Positions 1 through 5,452 of a stretch of 5,689 nucleotides of DNA are shown here, piece by piece. Within the stretch, counting starts at the first letter, position 1; each line of letters opens with the position of its first letter. The stretch spans positions 1-5,689 of the forward strand of contig JAUWBK010000083.1 of assembly GCA_030605045.1 (NCBI GenBank). The letters are read 5' to 3'. The stretch comes from Dehalococcoidia bacterium (GTDB taxonomy: Bacteria; Chloroflexota; Dehalococcoidia; Dehalococcoidales; RBG-16-60-22). A program made the position numbers and the translations under genes. Under the pieces are notes generated by a model. That model saw nothing but the letters and a program-made list of their open reading frames with translations, ran no database searches and had not been told where the DNA came from.

Positions 1-728
1 TGGCCCTCTTCATGATAGATACTTTTGGTTTTCGCAATTACCAGTTGCTACTTTCTACCCGACCGGAGAAATACGCGGGCACGGTTCAGGCCTGGGATGA
101 AGCCACCGCGACCTTGCGCCGAGCTCTGGAGCGTTCCGGGCTTGACTATGAGGTAGACCCGGGAGAGGGCGTCTTTTACGGACCGAAAATAGATATCAAG
201 TTTGAGAGTGCCCTGGGGAAAGCGTGGCAGGGGCCGACAATTCAAGTCGATTTTAATCTGCCACCGCGCTTCGAGGTTACCTATATCGGTGAGGATGGAC
301 AAGAACATCTGGTAGTCATGGTACACCGCACGGTACTGGGCAGCATGGAGCGTTTCCTGGCCACGCTTCTGGAACACTATGGCGGCGCTTTCCCGGTCTG
401 GCTGGCACCGGTTCAGGTAAAGGTGATCCCAGTGGCCGACCGCCACATAGACTATGCCCATAAGCTGGAAGCCCAACTCAAAAATGAGGGTATCCGTGCC
501 GAGGTTGATGCTCGGGCGGAAAGGATAAACCCCAAAATTCGGCAGGCACAACTGGAGAAGATACCCTATATGCTGGTGGTGGGTGATAAAGAGGTAGAGA
601 CCGATACCGTTTCCGTCCGCTTGCGGACTGGAAAACAAATAGCCGCCCAATCCCCTGATAGTTTCAAGGAAACGGTCAAAACGGCCATCGCCAAGAGGGT
701 GAAAGAGGTAAACGATACCACGAGTTGA
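1..728 (+). CDS. thrS: Threonyl-tRNA synthetase, C-terminal part (5' end outside window)
   Basis: Class II threonyl-tRNA synthetase, which charges tRNA-Thr with threonine in the cytoplasm. The frame is open from the left edge (first whole codon at base 3), so the ATG at 12 is internal and the TGS, editing and early catalytic parts lie upstream. About 240 residues remain of a protein usually near 600. Counting from the Met at 12, the end of the catalytic core covers residues 1-130, with LSTRPEKY (14-21), GVFYGPKIDI (53-62) and AWQGPTIQVDF (71-81). His105 in MVHR matches the third zinc ligand that binds substrate threonine in E. coli ThrS. Motif 3 is GSMERF (110-115), with its arginine. The anticodon-binding domain follows from WLAPVQV (130-136), including KIPYMLVVGDKEVE (183-196). 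The stop TGA is at 726-728. The next gene is 72 bases away and appears to have its own promoter. Identification is secure; only the upstream extent is unknown. Confidence 0.97.
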   Translation, partial: ALFMIDTFGFRNYQLLLSTRPEKYAGTVQAWDEATATLRRALERSGLDYEVDPGEGVFYGPKIDIKFESALGKAWQGPTIQVDFNLPPRFEVTYIGEDGQEHLVVMVHRTVLGSMERFLATLLEHYGGAFPVWLAPVQVKVIPVADRHIDYAHKLEAQLKNEGIRAEVDARAERINPKIRQAQLEKIPYMLVVGDKEVETDTVSVRLRTGKQIAAQSPDSFKETVKTAIAKRVKEVNDTTS

Positions 729-737
729 TTAGTCAAC
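724..737. repeat. Short perfect inverted repeat at the thrS stop
   Basis: GTTGA-TTAG-TCAAC is a perfect 5-base inverted repeat with a 4-base centre. It covers the thrS stop codon and the proposed -35 hexamer of the infC promoter. As DNA it could be a small operator. As RNA it would be only a weak 5-bp hairpin, and the following GAAAACG is not a T tract, so it is not a convincing intrinsic terminator for thrS. The function is inferred from position only, and chance is possible for a repeat this short. Confidence 0.35.
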
Positions 738-753
738 GAAAACGTGGTATAGT
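725..753 (+). promoter_or_regulatory. Putative sigma70-type extended -10 promoter for infC operon
   Basis: A -35-like TTGATT (725-730, 4 of 6 consensus) is followed after exactly 17 bases by TATAGT (748-753, 5 of 6). The -10 is preceded by TGG (745-747), giving the extended TGn element. Transcription would begin near 760, leaving a 5' leader of about 40 bases before the likely infC start. It lies between thrS and infC, so it would allow infC-rpmI-rplT-pheST to be expressed apart from thrS. Spacing and both boxes are good, but no experiment supports it. Confidence 0.6.
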
Positions 754-780
754 TTACCTTCGTAAGACACTTGTGCTTGG

Positions 781-787
781 AGGAGGT
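781..787 (+). promoter_or_regulatory. Ribosome binding site that decides the infC start
   Basis: AGGAGGT is a near-perfect match to the anti-Shine-Dalgarno end of 16S rRNA. It sits downstream of the in-frame TTG codons at 771 and 777, so it cannot serve them. The next in-frame codons of initiator type are ATA at 798 (10 bases away) and ATT at 801 (13 bases away). A second, weaker TAAGGA at 791-796 lies just before the ATT. The ATG at 825 is too far away and would remove the conserved RVND of IF3. Confidence 0.75.
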
Positions 788-800
788 AAATAAGGACATA

Positions 801-1373
801 ATTAAACGACTGCGTGTCAACGACATGATTAGAGCCAGAGAAGTTCGCCTCGTGGGGGAAAAGGGGGAGCAGTTAGGGATTATGCCCTTGAACCAGGCAC
901 AGGAGACAGCGAGAAAGCATAACCTTGACCTGGTTGAAGTAGCTCCAACCGCGGTACCCCCGGTATGTCGTCTTCTTGATTACGGCAAGTATAAATACGA
1001 ACAGGCCAAGAAAGAACAAGAGATTAGAAGGAAGAGTCAGAGGGTCTTGTTACTGAGGGAAATACGGTTGCGGCCTAAGATTGGTAATCATGATTTTGAG
1101 GCCAAAGCCAGGTCTGCCCGGAAACTGCTGGCTGACGGAGCCAAAGTTAAGGTAACCGTTATGTTCCGGGGGCGTGAAATTACCCATCCGGAACTTGGCT
1201 GGAAGCTACTGCAGCGGATGACAGAGACACTGGGTGATGCTGTTTCTCTCGAAAGGCAACCAGCGCTGGAAGGGAAGCGGCTGAACATAATCCTGGCGCC
1301 AGCGTCGACAGCGAAAACGAAAACCAAAGGAGAAATAAAGGAAGCTCAAGATGCCAAAACTGAAAACGCATAA
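801..1373 (+). CDS. infC: Translation initiation factor IF3, probable rare ATT start
   Basis: IF3 binds the 30S subunit, blocks premature 50S joining and proofreads the initiator tRNA and start codon. From ATT 801 the protein has 190 residues. The N-domain begins with RVND and RAREVRLV, and the family signature RLLDYGKYKYEQAK is at 57-70. A charged linker follows, and the C-domain contains LREIRLRPKIG, VTVMFRGREITHPELGW and LERQPALEGKRLNIILAP (about 149-167). The last 20 or so residues are a Lys/Glu-rich tail beyond the fold. The start was chosen because the strong AGGAGGT at 781-787 excludes the TTG codons at 771 and 777, and because family members start a few residues before RVNE. ATT is the known infC start in E. 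coli and the basis of its autoregulation. ATA 798 remains possible, and the SD spacing to ATT is longer than ideal. The 3' end overlaps rpmI by 23 bases. The family is certain; the exact start is about two-thirds certain. Confidence 0.95.
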   Translation: MKRLRVNDMIRAREVRLVGEKGEQLGIMPLNQAQETARKHNLDLVEVAPTAVPPVCRLLDYGKYKYEQAKKEQEIRRKSQRVLLLREIRLRPKIGNHDFEAKARSARKLLADGAKVKVTVMFRGREITHPELGWKLLQRMTETLGDAVSLERQPALEGKRLNIILAPASTAKTKTKGEIKEAQDAKTENA

Positions 1374-1554
1374 AGGGGCAAAAAGTCGCTTCCATATTAC
1401 TGGTAGGGGCAAAATTCTGCGGACTAAAGGTGGCAAAAGCCACCTGCGCCGCCGTAAAGCCAAGCGAGTGAAACGCCTTTTTGATGAGAAAATTGCCCTT
1501 CATCCTGCTGACCGAATCAGGATAAAGAGGCTGATACCCTATGGAGTTAGCTAG
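1351..1554 (+). CDS. rpmI: 50S ribosomal protein L35
   Basis: L35 (bL35) is a small, very basic protein of the large ribosomal subunit. The 67-residue length fits the family (about 64-67). The N-terminus MPKLKTHKGAKSRF is the family signature region, with Ser-Arg where many members have Lys-Arg. A glycine- and lysine-rich middle (TGRGKILRTKGGKSHL) and the usual ending RIKRLIPYG follow. It starts at ATG 1351 with AAAGGAAG at 1337-1344 as ribosome site, inside the end of infC. The 23-base overlap suggests translational coupling to IF3. rplT follows after 17 bases. In E. coli, L20 represses translation of rpmI and rplT by binding this mRNA, but I cannot identify the binding structure here. The call is secure. 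Confidence 0.97.
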   Translation: MPKLKTHKGAKSRFHITGRGKILRTKGGKSHLRRRKAKRVKRLFDEKIALHPADRIRIKRLIPYGVS

Positions 1555-1557
1555 ATA

Positions 1558-1563
1558 GGAGGA
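1558..1563 (+). promoter_or_regulatory. Ribosome binding site supporting TTG start of rplT
   Basis: AGGAGG lies 8 bases before the TTG at 1572, the optimal spacing. No ATG or GTG begins the conserved PRVKKG sequence, so the strong site and the family N-terminus agree on TTG. Confidence 0.85.
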
Positions 1564-1571
1564 GTTGTTAC

Positions 1572-1931
1572 TTGCCACGAGTCAAGAAAGGTATAACCAG
1601 ACATCGCCGACATAAAAAGGTATTGGCCATGACCAAGGGGCACCGGGCAACCAAACACTCCCTCTACCGCCGGGCTCATGAGTCGATGCTTAAGTCACTA
1701 AGCTATGCCTACCGCCATCGCCGCGAGCGGAAAGGCGATATGAGACGACTTTGGATTTTGCGGATTAATGCTGCCAGCCGGGCCCAGGGCCTTAAATACG
1801 GTCAATTGATGAATAGCTTGAAAAAGTCCGGAATTGAAATCAACCGTAAAATGCTCGCCGATATGGCGGTCAGGGAACCGGAAGCCTTTGCCAATCTGGT
1901 AACCACCGCCAAAGAAAAAGCCCAGGCTTGA
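1572..1931 (+). CDS. rplT: 50S ribosomal protein L20
   Basis: L20 (bL20) binds 23S rRNA early and is needed for 50S assembly. In several bacteria it is also the translational repressor of its own infC-rpmI-rplT operon. The 119 residues match the family length. The start is TTG (read as Met), giving the conserved MPRVKKGITRHRRHKKVL. The basic N-terminal extension covers residues 1-50 or so. The L20 signature pattern runs from Lys54 to Arg70 (KGDMRRLWILRINAASR). The C-terminal globular domain, which contacts RNA in repression, includes YGQLMNSLKKSGIEINRK and LADMAVREPEAFANLV. The ribosome site is strong, 17 bases follow rpmI, and the stop is TGA 1929-1931. A 70-base spacer then precedes pheS. 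The call is secure. Confidence 0.97.
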   Translation: MPRVKKGITRHRRHKKVLAMTKGHRATKHSLYRRAHESMLKSLSYAYRHRRERKGDMRRLWILRINAASRAQGLKYGQLMNSLKKSGIEINRKMLADMAVREPEAFANLVTTAKEKAQA

Positions 1932-1934
1932 AAT

Positions 1935-1960
1935 ATAGACCCTAAACACTGTCTATCCTT
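1935..1960 (+). terminator. Weak hairpin with T-rich tail between rplT and pheS (attenuator-like)
   Basis: ATAGAC (1935-1940) pairs perfectly with GTCTAT (1951-1956) across a 10-base loop. CCTTTT follows directly and the region stays pyrimidine-rich to about 1970. The stem has only 6 pairs, two of them GC, so it would at most cause partial termination or pausing, or act as a processing site. Its place four bases after the rplT stop, in one of the few real gaps in the operon, is what makes it worth listing. It may separate ribosomal protein output from pheST output. Confidence 0.35.
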
Positions 1961-2001
1961 TTCATTTCCCTATTCCAGGAGAAAAAGCTCAAGGCAAGAA
2001 G

Positions 2002-3036
2002 ATGTTGCAGCAGCTTGAAGAACTAAAGTCAAAGGCACTACGAGAGCTAGAGAGCATTGATAACATCAAGGAATTAGACTCCTGGCGGGTTCATTATCTG
2101 GGGAAGAAAAGTTCGCTGACCACGATATTACGCGGCCTGGCGACATTATCTCTAAACGAGAGGAAGACGGTTGGCGCTCGGGCGAATCAGGTTAAGACTA
2201 ACCTTGAGGACAGCTTGGGGCAAAAAGAGCAGGCACTCCGTGAGGCGCAATTAGCCGCTGGTACGGAAAAAGAAGTCATTGATATTTCCCTGCCGGGACG
2301 TCCTTTACCGATTGGCCGTTTGCACCCGATTACCCAGACGCTTAATGAAATAGGTGACATCTTTACCTCGATGGGCTTCCAGATTGTAGAGGGACCGGAT
2401 GTCGAGTGGGACTACTATAATTTCGAGGCACTGAATATTCCAAAAGAGCATCCGGCCCGCGATACTATGTCAACATCCTGGGTTGAGACGAACCGTGGTG
2501 AGCGACCAATGCTCCTCCGCACCCACACCACCGCGGTAACCGCCCGAGTAATTGAAGGTATGGAGCCCCCAATACGAGTAATTGAGCCGGGCAAAGTCTA
2601 CCGCTATGAGGCCAGTGATGCTACCCATGTCCCGATGTTCCATCAAATTGATGGTTTAGCGGTAGATAAAGGAATCACTATGGCTGACCTCAAGGGGACG
2701 CTTTACGAGTTTGCCCGTCGTTTCTTTGGTGAGGAGAGAAAAGTGCGCTTTCGCTGCGACTACTTTCCCTTTGTTGAGCCGGGTGTTGAGATGGCGATAG
2801 AGTGCCTGGTCTGTAATGGCAAAGGTTGCCGTCTCTGCGGTAATAGTGGCTGGATTGAAATATTAGGTGCCGGAATGACGCATCCGCAGGTGCTGGAGCG
2901 CGGCGGCATTGACCCAGAGGTTTACCAGAGTTTCGCTTTTGGCATCGGTATAGAACGCTTGCCCATGCTACGCTATGGCATTGATGATGTGAGGCTATTC
3001 TTCAGCAGTGACCTTCGATTTTTAAGGCAATTCTAG
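2002..3036 (+). CDS. pheS: Phenylalanyl-tRNA synthetase alpha subunit
   Basis: Catalytic subunit of the (alpha-beta)2 class II enzyme that charges tRNA-Phe. Its 344 residues are normal for the short bacterial form. The N-terminal coiled coil that binds tRNA is about residues 1-90. The class II motif 1 region is HPITQTLNEIGDIF (108-121). LLRTHTTAVTAR (171-182) and motif 2, VYRYEASDATHVPMFHQIDG (199-218), carry the conserved arginine and the ATP-binding region. Motif 3 is AFGIGIERLPMLRYG (312-326), with Ala312 at the position matching E. coli Ala294 that shapes the Phe pocket. A four-cysteine insert (Cys268, 271, 276, 279) precedes WIEILGAGMTHP. It looks like a metal-binding knuckle pair, as seen in many Firmicutes-type PheS but absent in E. 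coli. It starts at ATG 2002 with a modest AAGG at 1991-1994; AGGAGA at 1977-1982 is too far away. pheT follows 10 bases after the stop. Confidence 0.97.
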   Translation: MLQQLEELKSKALRELESIDNIKELDSWRVHYLGKKSSLTTILRGLATLSLNERKTVGARANQVKTNLEDSLGQKEQALREAQLAAGTEKEVIDISLPGRPLPIGRLHPITQTLNEIGDIFTSMGFQIVEGPDVEWDYYNFEALNIPKEHPARDTMSTSWVETNRGERPMLLRTHTTAVTARVIEGMEPPIRVIEPGKVYRYEASDATHVPMFHQIDGLAVDKGITMADLKGTLYEFARRFFGEERKVRFRCDYFPFVEPGVEMAIECLVCNGKGCRLCGNSGWIEILGAGMTHPQVLERGGIDPEVYQSFAFGIGIERLPMLRYGIDDVRLFFSSDLRFLRQF

Positions 3037-3046
3037 AGTTGGTGAA

Positions 3047-5452
3047 ATGAAAGTTCCGTTAAAATGGCTTAGAGAATATGTCGATGTTACCCTGCCCCCG
3101 GTGGAATTAGCCGAAAAGCTGACCATGGCGGGCATTGAGGCTAAGGGGACACAGGTCATTGGCGGCAAATGGGAGAATATCGTGGTCGGCCAGATAGTAG
3201 CGATTAACCCCCACCCCAACGCCGACCGCCTGCGTTTGCCGACGATAGATTTGGGCACCGAGCAGCAAACTGTTGTCTGCGGAGCGCCTAATCTCAAGAT
3301 TGGTGATAAGATAGCCTTTGCCCGTGTCGGTACGGAGCTGATAGATGGGCACACCGGCCAGTTAATGCGGCTGAAATCAGCCAGGATTCGCGGTGTTGAA
3401 TCCAGTGGTATGGTCTGCTCGGAAAAAGAGCTTGGTATCTCGGATAGCCATGAAGGGATTCTGGTTCTGCCCCCGGAGGCACTAGTAGGCACACCACTGG
3501 CTGATTACCTCGGTGATGTTATTTTTGACCTGGACATAACGCCTAACCGCCCTGACTGTCTCTGCGTCATTGGCATCGCCCAGGAGGTGGCTGCCCTGAC
3601 TGCCCAAAGCCTGCACCCTCCCGAGGTTAGCTATGAGGAATTCCCTCCCCCAATAGAACAGCAAATAGCAATTGAAATTGCCGACCCTGACCTGTGCTCC
3701 CGATACTGCGCCAGCTTAATCACCGGGGTCAAAATAGCTGAGTCCCCCCCGTGGCTGCAACAAAGATTACTGGCTTGCGGCATGCGCCCGATAAATAATA
3801 TCGTTGATGCAACCAACTATGTCATGCTGGAACTGGGACAGCCCCTGCATGCTTTTGATTACGAGAAAATCAAAGGCAAAAAGATTATTGTCCGCCGCGC
3901 TACCAATGGTGAAATTATCGTCAGTCTGGACGGGGTAGAGCGAACTCTTTCGCATGATATGCTGGTTATTGCTGATGCGGAGCGGGCGGTGGCGCTTGCT
4001 GGGGTGATGGGCGGGGCAAACAGCGAGGTCACCGATGACACGACGGCGATACTGCTGGAAGCAGCTAATTTCAATCCGGCCAGTATTCACTATACCAGCC
4101 ACCAGTTAGCTTTACCGAGTGAAGCCTCGATGCGGTTTGAGAGGGGGATTCGCCCTGAGCTAACCGTACCCGCATTAAAGCGAGCAACGCAATTGATGAT
4201 GCAACTAGCCGGTGGCCAAGCCGCCAGGGGTGTAGCCGATGTTTACCCCGGTAAGCGAGAACCTGAGCCCATCTTGCTCTCCGCCGACAAAGTAAAACAA
4301 CTGTTAGGTGTCGAGTTTAACCTTGACCAGATAGTAAATATCCTGACTTCATTAGGTTTTACTTGTCAGCCAGCCGGTTCTACTTCGGAGGTTTGGGTTA
4401 CCGCGCCATACTGGCGAAGTGATATCCAGCAGGCGGTTGACCTTATCGAGGAAGTTGCTCGCATTATTGGCTACGATAAGATTCCAATGACTATGCTCAG
4501 TGAACCACTACCCCAACAAAATCCAGAACCTGTCCTCAGTCTTAAACGGAAAACAAGAGGTATCCTTGTCGGCTATGGCTTTCAGGAGGTAATCACCTAC
4601 TCCTTAACCAGTCTGGAAATGTTAAATAAGCTGACACCTGAAGCCCACCCTCTTGAACCAATACCCCTTCGTGTGGCTAACCCGATGACAGCCGACCAGG
4701 AATACCTACGCACTACCCTGCGGGCTAACCTTTTAGCTGTCCTTACCTCAAATCGGAGACACGAAGAGGGCGGTATCAGGCTTTTTGAACTGGGCAAGAT
4801 ATATCTGCCGCGGCCGAAGGACTTACCCGGTGAGCCTGAGATATTGTGTGGCCTGCTCAGCGGGGCAAGATTGGAGAAATCATGGCAGGGTGATAGTGGT
4901 TCACTTGATTTCTTCGACGCCAAGGGAGTGGTAGAAGGTTTACTTAATCAGTCGGGTGTTGCCGCCAGCTTCAAACCGAGTGATGATGAAAGTTTTCACC
5001 CCGTTAAACAGGCAGCCATTGTTGTTAACAATAATAGACTGGGAGTCATCGGTGAGTTACACCCCAAAGTAGCCGAGGCTTTTGATATTATCGAAGCGGT
5101 CTACCTCTTTGAAATCAATGTAACTGACCTTTTGCCTTTCACCATTGACCACAAAATGTTCCAGCCAATACCCCGCTTTCCGGCTACGGTCAGAGACATC
5201 GCCCTGATTGTTGATACCAGCGTAAGCCACCAGCAAGTCATGGATATCATTAAAAGCTTTTCACTGGTAAATCAGGTTGCCATCTTTGATGTCTATTCCG
5301 GGGCGCAAGTGCCACCGGGTAAGAAATCCCTTGCCTACCGGATTAGCTACCAGTCACCAACCCATACCCTGACTGATGAAGAGGTTAATAAAGTCCAACA
5401 ACAAATCCTGAATAAGCTATCTCAGCAGCTTGGTGCTACTCTGCGCACCTGA
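3047..5452 (+). CDS. pheT: Phenylalanyl-tRNA synthetase beta subunit
   Basis: Beta subunit that partners PheS; it binds tRNA-Phe and edits Tyr-tRNA-Phe. The 801 residues match the full bacterial form. Domains in order: N-terminal B1 (MKVPLKWLREYVD); EMAP-type tRNA-binding OB fold at about 42-155, with NPHPNADRLR (54-63); B3/B4 editing domain at about 210-400, with CGMRPINNIVDATNYVM (244-260), LGQPLHAFDYEKIKG (263-277) and ALPSEASMRFERGI (355-368); B5 at about 405-480, ending DLIEEVARIIGYDKIP; a catalytic-like core without active-site motifs at about 490-690; and a C-terminal anticodon-binding FDX-ACB domain from about 708 (PRFPATVRDIALIVD) to the end. It starts at ATG 3047, 10 bases after pheS, with only a weak GGTGA site, so coupling to pheS translation is likely. 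The last 36 bases overlap the convergent proS. There is no frameshift or missing domain. Confidence 0.97.
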   Translation: MKVPLKWLREYVDVTLPPVELAEKLTMAGIEAKGTQVIGGKWENIVVGQIVAINPHPNADRLRLPTIDLGTEQQTVVCGAPNLKIGDKIAFARVGTELIDGHTGQLMRLKSARIRGVESSGMVCSEKELGISDSHEGILVLPPEALVGTPLADYLGDVIFDLDITPNRPDCLCVIGIAQEVAALTAQSLHPPEVSYEEFPPPIEQQIAIEIADPDLCSRYCASLITGVKIAESPPWLQQRLLACGMRPINNIVDATNYVMLELGQPLHAFDYEKIKGKKIIVRRATNGEIIVSLDGVERTLSHDMLVIADAERAVALAGVMGGANSEVTDDTTAILLEAANFNPASIHYTSHQLALPSEASMRFERGIRPELTVPALKRATQLMMQLAGGQAARGVADVYPGKREPEPILLSADKVKQLLGVEFNLDQIVNILTSLGFTCQPAGSTSEVWVTAPYWRSDIQQAVDLIEEVARIIGYDKIPMTMLSEPLPQQNPEPVLSLKRKTRGILVGYGFQEVITYSLTSLEMLNKLTPEAHPLEPIPLRVANPMTADQEYLRTTLRANLLAVLTSNRRHEEGGIRLFELGKIYLPRPKDLPGEPEILCGLLSGARLEKSWQGDSGSLDFFDAKGVVEGLLNQSGVAASFKPSDDESFHPVKQAAIVVNNNRLGVIGELHPKVAEAFDIIEAVYLFEINVTDLLPFTIDHKMFQPIPRFPATVRDIALIVDTSVSHQQVMDIIKSFSLVNQVAIFDVYSGAQVPPGKKSLAYRISYQSPTHTLTDEEVNKVQQQILNKLSQQLGATLRT

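Noticed and set aside
48..650. A 200-codon open frame on the minus strand inside thrS
   Set aside because: It is fully antisense to well-conserved ThrS sequence, its translation resembles no family I know, and it has no supporting ribosome site or context.
1180..1578. A 132-codon minus-strand frame spanning infC and rpmI
   Set aside because: It crosses two conserved plus-strand genes, and its hydrophobic look comes from the complement of Lys/Arg-rich ribosomal codons.
1928..1959. Possible separate pheS promoter starting with TTGAAA at 1928-1933
   Set aside because: No acceptable -10 lies 16-18 bases downstream (GTCTAT and TCTATC are poor; TATCCT is 20 bases away), so I do not call a promoter.
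1912..1998. Resemblance between the rplT end (EKAQA codons) and the in-frame sequence before pheS (EKAQGKK codons)
   Set aside because: The shared stretch is about a dozen A-rich bases with mismatches. It may be a small duplication but is easily explained by chance.
1932..2001. T-box or Phe-rich leader peptide controlling pheST
   Set aside because: The 70-base gap is too short for a T-box, contains no T-box core sequence, and I see no small ORF with clustered Phe codons.
3767..4102. Several long minus-strand frames inside pheT
   Set aside because: They lie opposite the conserved PheT editing domain. The plus-strand protein explains the sequence and the reverse translations are low-complexity and unfamiliar.
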